Assembly (NCBI GenBank): GCA_030428885.1
Contig: JAUIEJ010000008.1
Coordinates: 62,001 to 126,000, forward strand
DNA from: Gemmatimonadota bacterium
GTDB lineage: Bacteria; Gemmatimonadota; Gemmatimonadetes; Longimicrobiales; Gaopeijiaceae
Direction: 5' to 3'
Length of the DNA: 64,000 nt
In this document: positions 33,878 to 43,070 of the stretch, one piece after another
Numbering within the stretch: the first letter of the stretch is position 1
Layout: the number at the start of each line of letters is the position of its first letter
Position numbers and translations under genes: made by a program
Notes under the pieces: generated by a model
The model's database searches: none
What the model saw: only the letters and a program-made list of their open reading frames with translations
What the model was told of the DNA's origin: nothing

Positions 33878-36550
33878 ATGGGGCGGATGGGACGCAGGCC
33901 GCCGGTGGAGGCGGAGGTCGACGAGGAGATGGAGTTCCACGTCGAGATGCGGGTGCGGGAATTGGTGGCTCGGGGATGGGACCCCGAAGAGGCTCGAGCC
34001 GAGGCGATCCGGCGCTTCGGCGACCTCGAACGCGTGAAGGACGACTGCCGGACGCAGGGGCGGAGGAGGGACGGGCGGATGAGACGGCAACGGTGGTTCG
34101 ACGAATTGCGGCAGGACCTGGGGTTCGCGGTGCGACAGCTCCGCAGAGCCCCGGGATTCTCCGCCGTGGTGGTGGTGACGCTGGCCCTGGCCATCGGCGC
34201 CACGTCGTCGGTGTTCAGCGTGGCCGACGCCGTGGTCCTGCGACCCCTTCCGTTTCCCGAGTCGGATCGGCTGGTGGCCATCTGGACCCGCTACCTCCCG
34301 GCGTCGGGCTTCGACATCGAGAAGTTCGCCCTGTCGGGACCCGAGGTCCTGGATCTTGCCGACACCTCCGAGGCCCTCGAGGATCTGACGGTCATGGGCG
34401 GGGGATCCCGCACCCTCACGGGGGGCGGCGCCGATCCGGAGCGACTGGGCGTCGGGTTCGTGTCGGCGTCATTCGGCGCGGTGCTGGGCGTCGAGCCTGT
34501 GGTGGGCCGGTGGTTCGGCCCGGACGAGGACGTGCCCGGCGCGACGCCCGTGGTGGTGCTGGCCCACGATCTCTGGCAGAGCCGCTTCGGAGGCGATCCC
34601 GATCTCGTGGGGCGCACCGTGGAGCTCGACGGGGGGGCGGTGGAGGTCGTGGGCGTCATGCCGCCGGGATTCGACTATCCGTCGGGGCGGCAGGCCTGGC
34701 TTCCCATGGGACTCGATCGGTCCAACGAAGGGGGGCGGGCATCCCATGGCTACTCGGTCCTGGGACGGCTGCGGGACGGGGTTTCCCTGGACGCGTTCGA
34801 CGCGGAGCTCGAGCGCTTGAATGCCGGGTGGGGGGCGGAGTACGAACACAACGCCCATCACTTCCTCTGGGCCCAGAGCCTCAAGGACGAAGAGGTGGCC
34901 GACGCTCCCCGCACCCTGGCCCTGCTGGCGGCGGCGGTGGGGTTGGTGCTCCTGGTGGCGTGCGCCAACGTGGCCAACCTGCTCCTGGCCCGGAGCGAGC
35001 GGCGCATGGGAGAAGTGGGGGTCCGCACGGCTCTGGGTGCCGATCGGGGCCGGATCGTGCGACAGCTCGTGACCGAAAGCCTGGTGCTGGCGGGGCTCGC
35101 CGCCGTCCTGGGCCTGGCCCTGGGCGGTGTGGGCACCCGGGCCCTCCTGGCCATCCATCCCGAGGCGCTCCCGCGCCTCGACGGTGTGGGTGTGGACGGG
35201 CGGGTGCTGGGCTTCACCGCCCTCCTCGCCGCCGTCACGGCCCTCCTGTTCGGTGTCGGTCCGGCGCTGTGGACCGGACGCCGGGCCCTGGGGTCGGTGG
35301 CCGGGGGCACGCGGGGGTCGACGGCGGGTCGCGGTCGGTCGTTCCTGCGTCGGGGCCTCGTGTCGGCGGAGGTGGCGTTCAGCCTCACGGTGGTGCTGTT
35401 CGCGGCGCTCACCGCCCGCAGTCTGGTGGGACTGGTGGGCACCGACCCCGGCTTCACCACCCGGGACGCCGCCACGGTCCGGGTGAGCCTGCCTACCGGG
35501 ACGTACTCGGAAGGCGCCCAGCTTCCCGGCGCGTTCGACGATCTCCGACGGCGCCTGGCGACCGTCGGGGGGGTGCGATCGGTGGGGGCGGCCAACGGGC
35601 TGCCCTTCGCCGGCGTGGCGTCGCGATGGGACTTCGTGCTGGATGATCGGCCGCCACGGGAGGAGGGGACGCCGGCATGGAACGCCCGGGTCACCATCGT
35701 GACGCCCGGATATCTGGAGACCCTGGGCATCCCCCTGCTCCGGGGCCGCAGCTTCACCGACGCCGACGGCCCCGACGATGCCATGGTCGGCATGGTGAGC
35801 CGGTCCATGGCGGACCGGACCTGGCCCGACGCCGATCCCCTGGGCAAGCGGTGGGGCTACGAGCGCACGGACAGTACCGGGGCCACCGTGGTGGAGTGGA
35901 TCACCGTGGTGGGGGTGTTCGCCGATCAGTTCGCGAACCGGATCGGCGAGGAGGTCGTACCCGAGGTCTATCTGCCCCACGCCCAGGTGGGCATCAGCGG
36001 GTACGGGTGGTCCCGGGCCATGAGCTTCGTGGTGGCGTCGGACCGGCCGGCGAACGCCATCCTGCCCGAGGTCCGGGCGGCGGTGGCGGCCTTCGACCCC
36101 GACCTGCCCCTCTACTCGGTGGGGACGCTCCAGGGCCTGCTGGACACCTCGCTCCAGCAGCCTCGGCTCACTGCCAATCTCCTGGGTTCGTTCGGGCTGC
36201 TGGCCCTGCTCCTGGCCGCCGTGGGGCTGTACGGGGTCGTGGCGTACGCCGTGGCGGGCCGCACCCGGGAGTTCGGCGTGCGTCGGGCCCTGGGCGCCCC
36301 CCGGGGCGAGGTCACTCGTCTCGTGCTCGCCGAGGGAAGCGGCCCGCTTCTGGTGGGCGTGGCCGTGGGCCTCGCCGTGGCGGCGTTCGGCGTGCGCCTG
36401 GTGGAGGGCCTGCTGTACGGCGTCGAACCCCTCGACCCCCTCACGTTCCTCGGGGTGAGCGCCCTGCTGGTCGGTGTGGGACTGCTGGCCAGCGTGATTC
36501 CCGCCCTGCGGGCCACGGCGGTGGCGCCCACGGAAGCGCTGCGGGAGTAG
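33878..36550 (+). CDS. ADOP permease with prefix domain (module 1)
   Basis: The 890-residue protein starts with a permease prefix domain (VDEEMEFHVEMRVRELVARG then EAIRRFGDLERVKDDCR, about residues 13-58). A first transmembrane segment follows, then a MacB_PCD domain (VVVLAHDLWQSRFGGD, VVGVMPPGFDYPSG), an FtsX block (VLLVACANVANLLLARSERR), and a second full copy ending TREFGVRRALGAPRGEV and IPALRATAVAPTEALRE. It is the typical duplicated orphan permease without its own ATPase. In the family the partner ATPase is encoded elsewhere or is not required. Directly behind PadR. Confidence 0.9.
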   Translation: MGRMGRRPPVEAEVDEEMEFHVEMRVRELVARGWDPEEARAEAIRRFGDLERVKDDCRTQGRRRDGRMRRQRWFDELRQDLGFAVRQLRRAPGFSAVVVVTLALAIGATSSVFSVADAVVLRPLPFPESDRLVAIWTRYLPASGFDIEKFALSGPEVLDLADTSEALEDLTVMGGGSRTLTGGGADPERLGVGFVSASFGAVLGVEPVVGRWFGPDEDVPGATPVVVLAHDLWQSRFGGDPDLVGRTVELDGGAVEVVGVMPPGFDYPSGRQAWLPMGLDRSNEGGRASHGYSVLGRLRDGVSLDAFDAELERLNAGWGAEYEHNAHHFLWAQSLKDEEVADAPRTLALLAAAVGLVLLVACANVANLLLARSERRMGEVGVRTALGADRGRIVRQLVTESLVLAGLAAVLGLALGGVGTRALLAIHPEALPRLDGVGVDGRVLGFTALLAAVTALLFGVGPALWTGRRALGSVAGGTRGSTAGRGRSFLRRGLVSAEVAFSLTVVLFAALTARSLVGLVGTDPGFTTRDAATVRVSLPTGTYSEGAQLPGAFDDLRRRLATVGGVRSVGAANGLPFAGVASRWDFVLDDRPPREEGTPAWNARVTIVTPGYLETLGIPLLRGRSFTDADGPDDAMVGMVSRSMADRTWPDADPLGKRWGYERTDSTGATVVEWITVVGVFADQFANRIGEEVVPEVYLPHAQVGISGYGWSRAMSFVVASDRPANAILPEVRAAVAAFDPDLPLYSVGTLQGLLDTSLQQPRLTANLLGSFGLLALLLAAVGLYGVVAYAVAGRTREFGVRRALGAPRGEVTRLVLAEGSGPLLVGVAVGLAVAAFGVRLVEGLLYGVEPLDPLTFLGVSALLVGVGLLASVIPALRATAVAPTEALRE

Positions 36551-36616
36551 GGGAGACGCCGCCGGCCTCCTCTCGCTGGCATTCAGGTGCTAGCATGCCG
36601 GCATGACGACCCATCC

Positions 36617-37270
36617 ATGCGTCGAGGGCCGGCTGCCGTGACCTGCCCCCTCTGTGCGAACCCCGACGCCCACGACTTCGCCCGGGCCCACGGTCGCCTG
36701 TATTTCCGCTGCCCGGGATGCTTCCTGACGTTTCTCCATCCCGACGAGCGGCTGGACGCCTCGGCGGAGCGGGCCCGGTACGAGACCCACGACAACGATC
36801 CCTCCGACGCCGGCTACCGGGCCTTCCTGCGGCGCCTGGCCGACCCGCTCATGGCGCGCCTCACGCCGGGGATGGAAGGGCTGGACTACGGGTCGGGCCC
36901 GGGTCCCACGTTGTCGCTGATTCTCCGGGAGCACGGGTTCGAGACCACGGACTACGACCCCTTCTTCGCTCCCGACCCGGCCCCCCTCCAGCGCACCTGG
37001 GACTTCGTGACCTGCAGCGAGACCGCCGAGCACTTCTTCGAGCCGGGGCGGGACTTCGCGACGCTGAGCGGGCTGGTGCGCCGCCCCGGTTGGCTGGGCG
37101 TCATGACCCGGTTGCTCGACTACGACGACGCCTTTCCGTCGTGGTGGTACGTCCGGGATCCCACCCACGTCTCCTTCTACCGTGCCGAGACCTTGGAGTG
37201 GATTGCAGCGCGCCACGGGTGGGGCCTCGAACGGCCCCGGGAGGACGTGGCCCTGTTCAGTCGTCGGTGA
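36617..37270 (+). CDS. SAM-dependent methyltransferase with zinc ribbon
   Basis: The product is about 217 residues, starting at ATG 36617 or GTG 36638. It opens with a small zinc-ribbon-like pattern (CPLCANPD and RCPGC) and continues with a class I methyltransferase domain: SAM loop LDYGSGPGP, motif II region TTDYDPFF, and DFVTCSETAEHFFEPG. The N-terminal C-x2-C pairs plus this fold are common in uncharacterised methyltransferases near glycan or tRNA-modifying genes. The substrate is unknown. Confidence 0.82.
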   Translation: MRRGPAAVTCPLCANPDAHDFARAHGRLYFRCPGCFLTFLHPDERLDASAERARYETHDNDPSDAGYRAFLRRLADPLMARLTPGMEGLDYGSGPGPTLSLILREHGFETTDYDPFFAPDPAPLQRTWDFVTCSETAEHFFEPGRDFATLSGLVRRPGWLGVMTRLLDYDDAFPSWWYVRDPTHVSFYRAETLEWIAARHGWGLERPREDVALFSRR

Positions 37271-37282
37271 CGTGGACCGCCC

Positions 37283-38584
37283 TCAGCCCGTAGGGCCCGG
37301 CGGTTCGAGCCGGTAGCGCACGATGCGCTGGACGTCGAGTTCGTCGCGAGTGATGGCCCAGATGTAGTCACCCCGGATCACGGGGCGGGGGTAGAGGCGC
37401 ATCTCTTCCGGGGCCGGCACACGGCCCACGTAGGTGCCGTCGACCTCGAAGATGTCGAAGGCGTTGGGCGCGCTCCACCGCTGCTCGACCGCATCGGGGT
37501 CGGTGGGGTCGTAGTCGGGGTCCTCTCCTTCCACGCCCGGTAGTTCCACCACGACCCAGATCCGGCCGTCCTCGGCGGGGAGGATCTGCTCGTAGTAGGG
37601 CTTCACGTCGGGAATCGCCGGCCCGTTCCAGCGCCAGTTCGGGTCGGTGAACCGCATGTTGCGCGTGGCCGATGCCTCGGCCTCGTCCTTCTCGCCGGGC
37701 ATGACCCGGGCCGGCTCGGCGCCGCGCTCGATGCGGAGCCAGGCGCCGGGGCGGAGCAGGGTGAAGGCGTACCGGTTGCTGATGCCGTGGATGAAGAAGC
37801 CGTCGGGGTGGTAGGCCGTCTGCTCGTCGGGGGCGAAGGGCACGCCGTTCATGGACACGCTCGTGCCTCCCTCCGACTCCATGCGGGCCTCGATGCGGGG
37901 CGCGTCCCACCCGGCGTCGGGTGCCTCCAGGGTGTCGGCGATCGACCCGTCGGGGGCGACGCGCTGCAGTCCCATGCGCCACTCGCTCACGTCGACGTCC
38001 CGATCCATGAGCACCGGCGTGAGGAGGGTGTCTCCCGCCGCTCGAACCATGGGGTTGCTCGTGTTGAAGCCCCCGGCGATGACGGGCCAGGTCTCGAGGG
38101 GCTCACCCGAGGCTGCGTCGAAGAGCTGGAGGCGGGCGTTGCCCGGATCCCGGACGGCGAGGCGCCCGTCGGAGAGCATGGCCATGCCTCCATCGGGCTG
38201 GCCGAACTCGCCGGGGCCGCCTCCGTCGCGGCCCAGGGTGCGCACGTACGATCCGTCCGGCGCGAACACCCGGACCGCCAGCGCCTGACCGTCCATGACG
38301 AAGATCCGCCCGTCCGGCCCCACGGCCATGGACCGCAGGTTGCCGAAGATCTGTTCCTCGGGCCCGTCGAGCACGCCGATGGTGATCTCGGGCACGAGGC
38401 GCCCCTCCCGGCCGCCCCACGCGCTCCCCGACACCGTCCGCACCACCAGGGTGTCGCCGATGGAGTCCAGCTCCACGGAGGCCGACTCCGACGACGTACC
38501 GCTGCCACCGCAGGCGGCGAGGCCGGCGGTGATGAGGGGGATGGCGAGCGCCGCGGCGATGCGGGTAGAACGAATCGACGTCAT
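37283..38584 (-). CDS. 6-bladed beta-propeller lipoprotein
   Basis: The 433-residue product has a lipoprotein signal (LITAGLAACGG) and 6-bladed propeller repeats. The first blade shows LRSMAVGPDGRIFVMD, VRVFAPDGSYVRT and GRDGGGPGEFGQPDG, the same G-x-GPGE signature as the propellers at 16417 and 51790. Later blades include SDGRLAVRDPGNARLQLFD, AEDGRIWVVVE and IFEVDGTYVGRV. Its closest-looking neighbours in the window are the other two, suggesting paralogs. Ligand unknown. Confidence 0.82.
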   Translation of the reverse strand: MTSIRSTRIAAALAIPLITAGLAACGGSGTSSESASVELDSIGDTLVVRTVSGSAWGGREGRLVPEITIGVLDGPEEQIFGNLRSMAVGPDGRIFVMDGQALAVRVFAPDGSYVRTLGRDGGGPGEFGQPDGGMAMLSDGRLAVRDPGNARLQLFDAASGEPLETWPVIAGGFNTSNPMVRAAGDTLLTPVLMDRDVDVSEWRMGLQRVAPDGSIADTLEAPDAGWDAPRIEARMESEGGTSVSMNGVPFAPDEQTAYHPDGFFIHGISNRYAFTLLRPGAWLRIERGAEPARVMPGEKDEAEASATRNMRFTDPNWRWNGPAIPDVKPYYEQILPAEDGRIWVVVELPGVEGEDPDYDPTDPDAVEQRWSAPNAFDIFEVDGTYVGRVPAPEEMRLYPRPVIRGDYIWAITRDELDVQRIVRYRLEPPGPTG

Positions 38585-38653
38585 GGACCGAGGGGTGGGG
38601 GGATCAGTAGGGTCGCGTATCTGAGACGGACGAGAGCGCCCGGACGTTGCGTT

Positions 38654-39358
38654 TCAGACCCCGATCCGATCCGGGCCCCAGATGAGCTTGTGGAGTTGGA
38701 GCTGGAATCGCGCCGGCAGGCGGTCCTCCAGGATCCACTCCGCCAGGCCCTCGAGATCGACGGCGCCCCACACCGGCGAGATGAGCAGGGCGCCGAGACG
38801 ACTTTCGGTGACGGCCGCGTCGAGCCCCCGCTCCCGGATCGTGTCGCGGGCCCATTCGTAGTCTCCCCGATCGGCCACCACGAACTTCACCTCGTCCCGG
38901 GCCTGCAGGTGATCCAGGTTCGACCAGAGGTTGCGGTGTTCCTCGCCCGAGCCGGGGCACTTGAGGTCCATGATCCGGGCCACCCGGGGGTCGAGCCCCG
39001 AGATGTCGAAGGCCCCCGACGTCTCCACGAGCACCTCGAACCCCCGGTCCGCCAGTCGCTCGGCCAGGGGAAAGACGTTGGGGTGGGCCAGGGGTTCGCC
39101 GCCGGTGATCTCCACGAGGGGAGTCCCCACGGCCTCCACCTCGGCCACGATGGCGTCGAGGGTCATGCGCTCGCCGCCGTGGAACGCGTACTCGGTGTCG
39201 CACCAGACGCAGCGCAGGGGGCAGCCCGTGACCCGCACGAAGGTGCAGGGCAGCCCGGCCCGGGTGGATTCGCCCTGGATCGAGTGGAAGATCTCGGTGA
39301 TGCGCAGGAACGGCGCGGGCGGCTCCGGAGCCCGGGCGCTTTCGTCAGTGCCCGCCAC
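38654..39358 (-). CDS. queE: 7-carboxy-7-deazaguanine synthase
   Basis: This 234-residue radical-SAM enzyme has the QueE cysteine triad Cys46-x3-Cys50-x2-Cys53 (CPLRCVWC) behind IFHSIQGES. Other QueE marks are WCDTEYAFHGG, LVEITGGEPLAHP, LVETSG and IMDLKCPGSGE. It converts 6-carboxy-tetrahydropterin to 7-carboxy-7-deazaguanine in queuosine (preQ0) synthesis. Its start overlaps the end of the proline dehydrogenase gene by 14 bp, so it is cotranslated with an unrelated enzyme. The last queuosine gene (queG) lies 15 kb away. Confidence 0.93.
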   Translation of the reverse strand: MAGTDESARAPEPPAPFLRITEIFHSIQGESTRAGLPCTFVRVTGCPLRCVWCDTEYAFHGGERMTLDAIVAEVEAVGTPLVEITGGEPLAHPNVFPLAERLADRGFEVLVETSGAFDISGLDPRVARIMDLKCPGSGEEHRNLWSNLDHLQARDEVKFVVADRGDYEWARDTIRERGLDAAVTESRLGALLISPVWGAVDLEGLAEWILEDRLPARFQLQLHKLIWGPDRIGV

Positions 39359-40319
39359 CGCCGCCCTCCTGGCCGCCCTTCTTCTTCGGCCAGAGGAAGC
39401 CCAGGGGGGACTCCTGCACGACCGACCCGGCGAAGAACAGCATGTTCGCCGGGCGCTCCGCCAGGCGCCGCATGAGGTAGGGGTACCAGTGCTCGCCGAA
39501 GGGCACGTACACCCGGACCCGGAAGCCGTCGGCCACGAGCTGCTGCTGGAGGTCGCGGCGCACGCCGTGGAGCATCTGGAATTCGAACCGGTCCACGCCG
39601 TAGCCGTTGGACGCGTGATGGTCGACCGTGGCCTCGATCATGCGCTCGTCGTGGGTGGCGATGGCGGGGTAGTTGCCCTCGTCCAGGAGCATGCGCATGA
39701 GCTCCACGAAACTCCGGTCCACCTCTTCCCGGGCCTGGAAGGCCACCTCCGGAGGCTCGGCATAGGCCCCTTTGCACAGCCTCACCCGGGCCCCGAGCCG
39801 GTTCATGTGGGCCACGTCGCCGGCGCTCCGGCGCAGGTACGACTGGAGCACGACGCCGATGTTGCGCCGCCCGGAGTCCCAGAGCTTCTCGAACGCGTCG
39901 AGGGTGCGTTGGGTGTATTCGGAGGACTCCATGTCGAAGCGCACGAAGCTGTCGACTTCGTCGGCCCGATCGAGCACCCGACCCAGGTTCTCCCGGAGGA
40001 ACCGTTCGCTGATGTCCTGACCCAACTGGGTGAACTTGAGCGACACGTTCGCCTTCAGGTCCTGGGACCCGATGGCGTCGAGGACCCGGAGGTAGACGTC
40101 GGCGGCCTTTCGGGCGTTGGGCTCGTCGTGCACCGACTCTCCCAGATAGTTGCCCGTGGCCGTGAGTCCGGCGGCGTTGGCCTCCCGGATCGCCCCCACC
40201 AACGACTCCACCGTCTCTCCGGGAACGAACCGACGGCTCATGGCCTTGAGGGGCGTCTTGGTGACCACCGCCTTGGCGGCGCCGGAGTGGCTCAGGTAGA
40301 TCAGCGAATCGCGGAGCAT
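39345..40319 (-). CDS. Monofunctional proline dehydrogenase
   Basis: The 324-residue FAD enzyme is of the stand-alone proline dehydrogenase (PRODH/FadM-like) type. Typical segments are LKANVSLKFTQLGQD, FVRFDMESSEYTQRTLDAF, VVLQSYLRR, VRLCKGAYAEPPEV, IATHDERMIE, FEFQMLHGVR and the substrate-site RRLAERPAN. It oxidises proline to P5C, feeding electrons to quinones. A Gly/Lys-rich tail (KKKGGQEGGGGGH) is unusual. No P5C dehydrogenase gene is in the window. It overlaps queE by 14 bp. Confidence 0.9.
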   Translation of the reverse strand: MLRDSLIYLSHSGAAKAVVTKTPLKAMSRRFVPGETVESLVGAIREANAAGLTATGNYLGESVHDEPNARKAADVYLRVLDAIGSQDLKANVSLKFTQLGQDISERFLRENLGRVLDRADEVDSFVRFDMESSEYTQRTLDAFEKLWDSGRRNIGVVLQSYLRRSAGDVAHMNRLGARVRLCKGAYAEPPEVAFQAREEVDRSFVELMRMLLDEGNYPAIATHDERMIEATVDHHASNGYGVDRFEFQMLHGVRRDLQQQLVADGFRVRVYVPFGEHWYPYLMRRLAERPANMLFFAGSVVQESPLGFLWPKKKGGQEGGGGGH

Positions 40320-40326
40320 CGGATGT

Positions 40327-40722
40327 TCAGGAGTCGTCGGGTGAAGAAGCGGCGATGGCCTGTTCGAGCCACGCCTGGACCTGGAGCAGGGGGGTGTCGC
40401 CGGCCTGTCGGGTCACGCTCTCCCGGTCGGGGCCGGCCCAGAGGGTCGGGGTCTCCACGTGGCCCACGATGCCGAGTCCGGTACGGGCCCAACGGGGGAA
40501 CACCAGGTAGCCCTCCCAGGGCGCGCGGAGGTCGGGGGTCTTCTCGACCTCCACCGACACCGTGTACGGATGCCCGTCGAGCCCCTCGAAGGCGGGGGGG
40601 CGCTCGTGCACGCGAAAATACCCGCCGAGGGTCGCGTCGGGCGAGGCGTGGATGTCGGTCTCGTCCTCGACGTGGCCCGCAGCGTCCGGGGCGGGGGCGG
40701 GGTCGGAATCGGTGGTGCTCAC
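40327..40722 (-). CDS. Hypothetical protein upstream of proline dehydrogenase
   Basis: This is a 131-residue protein from GTG 40722 that I do not recognise. It has an Asp/Pro/Ala-rich N-terminal stretch, then a compact region with LGGYFRVHERPPAFEGLDGHPYTVSV and YLVFPRWARTGLGIVGHVETPTLW, and an acidic tail. No signal or membrane segment is present. It ends 7 bp upstream of proline dehydrogenase, so it may be the first gene of that operon. Confidence 0.72.
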   Translation of the reverse strand: MSTTDSDPAPAPDAAGHVEDETDIHASPDATLGGYFRVHERPPAFEGLDGHPYTVSVEVEKTPDLRAPWEGYLVFPRWARTGLGIVGHVETPTLWAGPDRESVTRQAGDTPLLQVQAWLEQAIAASSPDDS

Positions 40723-40821
40723 GCCGTCGAATGTAACCCCCGGGCGCGTGACGGGGCACGGTGAGCGGGAGGGGCGCGGACCCGGTGGCGCGGGGCGCTC
40801 CCGGGGGCGAGACTGTGGGCC

Positions 40822-41871
40822 ATGGATACCATGCGTGCAGCCGTCTTCCACGAGCACGGCGATCCCTCGGTGGTGGTGATGGAGGATCGTCCCGTACCGC
40901 GAGCGGGCCCGGGCGAGGTGCGCCTGCGGGTCCGGGCGGCGGCTCTGAACCACCTGGACCTCTGGGTGCGTCGGGGCATCCCCATCGAGACCACCATGCC
41001 CCACATCGGGGGGTCGGATCTGGCCGGCGTGGTGGAGTCGGTGGGTCTCGGGGTGCCGGAAGGGCTCGTGGGAACGCGGGTCGTGGTGGACCCCTCCCTG
41101 GGCTACGAGGACTTCTACGAGCGTCCGCCCCGGGGGGCGGCCTTCGAGGACCCGCCGCTGCGCCTCATCGGGGAGCACACGGACGGCGGGTTCGCCGAAT
41201 ACGCCGTGGTCCCGGCGGCGAACTGCCTCGACCTGCCCGACGGGTTTCCCTTCGAGGAGGCGGCGGCGGCGTCGTTGGCGGGAGTGACGGCGTGGCGGGC
41301 CGTCATGGAGCGCGGTGGACTGCGCCCCGGCGACTCGGTGCTGGTCACCGGGGGGTCGGGTGGGGTGTCGACCCTGGCGGTCCAGATCGCCCGCCGGGCG
41401 GGCGCCCGGGTCTTCGCCGTGACGTCGGGGGCCGACTCGGTGGAGCGACTTCTCGCGTTGGGGGCACATCGGGTCTACGACCGCACGGCCGAGGACTGGG
41501 TGAAGGGGCTCAAGGCCGACACGGGGCGCCGGGGCGTCGACCTCGTGGTGGATTCGGTGGGCGAGGCCCTGTGGGACGGCATCGTGCGGTCCCTGGGCGT
41601 GGGAGGGCGGGTGGTGTGCTACGGGGCCACCACGGGCCCTCGGGTCACGGCCGACCTCCGCCACGTGTTCTGGAAGCAGCTCTCGATTCTGGGCACCACC
41701 ATGGGCACCCCTGCCGAGTACCGGCGCGTCATGACCCAGGTGTTTCGTGGCGAACTGCGGGCGCCCATCCACGACGTGATGCCCCTGGACGAGGCCCGGG
41801 TGGCCCACGAACGGCTGGAGGCCGGCCAGGTCTTCGGAAAGCTGGTCCTCGTCCCTTCCGAACGAGCCTGA
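40822..41871 (+). CDS. MDR-family zinc-independent oxidoreductase
   Basis: The 349-residue protein belongs to the medium-chain dehydrogenase/reductase (quinone oxidoreductase-like) family. The N-terminal catalytic domain shows LNHLDLWVRRGIP and IGGSDLAGVVESVG, without the Cys/His zinc ligands of alcohol dehydrogenases. The cofactor loop is VTGGSGGVSTLAVQIARR, and GVDLVVDSVGEALW follows. Preferred cofactor and substrate are unknown. The MazG-like gene follows 2 bp after its stop, so both are one transcript. Confidence 0.85.
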   Translation: MDTMRAAVFHEHGDPSVVVMEDRPVPRAGPGEVRLRVRAAALNHLDLWVRRGIPIETTMPHIGGSDLAGVVESVGLGVPEGLVGTRVVVDPSLGYEDFYERPPRGAAFEDPPLRLIGEHTDGGFAEYAVVPAANCLDLPDGFPFEEAAAASLAGVTAWRAVMERGGLRPGDSVLVTGGSGGVSTLAVQIARRAGARVFAVTSGADSVERLLALGAHRVYDRTAEDWVKGLKADTGRRGVDLVVDSVGEALWDGIVRSLGVGGRVVCYGATTGPRVTADLRHVFWKQLSILGTTMGTPAEYRRVMTQVFRGELRAPIHDVMPLDEARVAHERLEAGQVFGKLVLVPSERA

Positions 41872-41873
41872 CC

Positions 41874-42194
41874 ATGGATCTTACCGAAGCCCAGCGCCGG
41901 GTCGACGCCTGGATCGGCCAGTTCGAGGAGGGCTACTGGCCCCCCCTGGCCAACCTGGCCCGCCTCACGGAAGAGGTGGGCGAGCTGGCCCGCCTCATGA
42001 ACCACAAGTTCGGCCCCAAGACGAAGAAGCCCGGCGAACCCGAGCAGGACCTGGCCCTGGAGTTGGCCGACGTGCTCTTCGTGCTCCTGGTCATCGCCAA
42101 CGAGCAGGGCATCGACCTGGCCGAGGCGCTGGAACGCACGCTGGAGAAGTACCGGGCCCGGGATTCGGAGCGGTGGGTGCGGAAGGAGGAGTAG
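41874..42194 (+). CDS. MazG-like nucleotide pyrophosphohydrolase
   Basis: The 106-residue protein is a single MazG-type all-helical NTP pyrophosphohydrolase domain. The metal-binding acid clusters are LTEEVGELARLM (E-E-x-x-E) and LALELADVLFVLLVIANEQG (E-x-x-D). Length matches small MazG-like or MazG-related house-cleaning enzymes. It hydrolyses nucleoside triphosphates, probably non-canonical ones. It starts 2 bp after the MDR oxidoreductase and converges directly with the ABC ATPase gene. Confidence 0.88.
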   Translation: MDLTEAQRRVDAWIGQFEEGYWPPLANLARLTEEVGELARLMNHKFGPKTKKPGEPEQDLALELADVLFVLLVIANEQGIDLAEALERTLEKYRARDSERWVRKEE

Positions 42195-43070
42195 TCAGGC
42201 GGACGCCCCCGTCATGGCGCTGAAGTACACGTCTTTCAGGTCCGGGCGAACCGCCTCGAAGTTGGGCCCCGGTGCCCCATCGGCGTGGACGTGGGCGATC
42301 GTACGGCCCGCGAGTAGGCGGGTCGAGATGACCCTGTGCTCCGCCTCGAGGCGCTCCAGTTCCCCGGCGGTCACCGTCCGGCGCCAGATCCGGCCGGCCA
42401 GTGCCTCGATGGCCTGGGGCGGCTCCGTCTCCAGGAGGATCCTCCCTTCGTGGATGATGGCCATGCGGGTGCACAACTCGGACACGTCTTCCACGATGTG
42501 GGTGGAGAGCAGGACCACGCTCCGCTCGCCCAGCGCACTCAGCAGGTTCAGGAACCGCACGCGCTCGGCGGGGTCGAGCCCGGCCGTGGGTTCGTCGACG
42601 ATGAGAAGGCGAGGATCGCCCAGAAGGGCGACGGCGACCCCGAAGCGCTGCCGCATGCCACCGGAGAACGTCCCCAGCTTCGAGCGTCGGACGTCCCACA
42701 GATTGGTCTGGCGGAGGAGCGATTCCACGACCTCGCGCCGGGCACTCCGGCCGGCGATGCCCTCGAGAGCCGCGAAATGCATGAGCATAGCCTCGGCGCT
42801 CACCCGGGGGTGCAGGCCGAAGTCCTGGGGCAGGTACCCGAGCACCTCGCGGGCGCGGCGGGGCTCGCCCAGCACGTCGATGTCGCCGAAGCGGATCGTC
42901 CCGGTATCGGGCTCCTGCAGCGTGGCGACGGTGCGCATGAGGGTCGACTTGCCCGCGCCGTTGGGCCCCAGCAGGCCGTACATGCCCGGGGGAATGGTCA
43001 GGGACACGTCGTCGAGCGCGCGGACGCCGTTGCCGTAGGTCTTGGACACCGACCGGATCACGAGATTCAT
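42195..43070 (-). CDS. ABC transporter ATP-binding protein
   Basis: The 291-residue ATPase has Walker A LLGPNGAGKST, Q-loop LPQDFGLH, signature TFSGGMRQR and Walker B RLLIVDEPTAGLD, followed by the switch His in LLSTHIVED. The YGNGVRALDDVSLTIPPG start and the fused downstream permease place it with Gld/ABC-2-type exporters. Its ATG overlaps the stop of the permease-peptidase gene as ATGA, so the two are translationally coupled and form one complex. Confidence 0.92.
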   Translation of the reverse strand: MNLVIRSVSKTYGNGVRALDDVSLTIPPGMYGLLGPNGAGKSTLMRTVATLQEPDTGTIRFGDIDVLGEPRRAREVLGYLPQDFGLHPRVSAEAMLMHFAALEGIAGRSARREVVESLLRQTNLWDVRRSKLGTFSGGMRQRFGVAVALLGDPRLLIVDEPTAGLDPAERVRFLNLLSALGERSVVLLSTHIVEDVSELCTRMAIIHEGRILLETEPPQAIEALAGRIWRRTVTAGELERLEAEHRVISTRLLAGRTIAHVHADGAPGPNFEAVRPDLKDVYFSAMTGASA

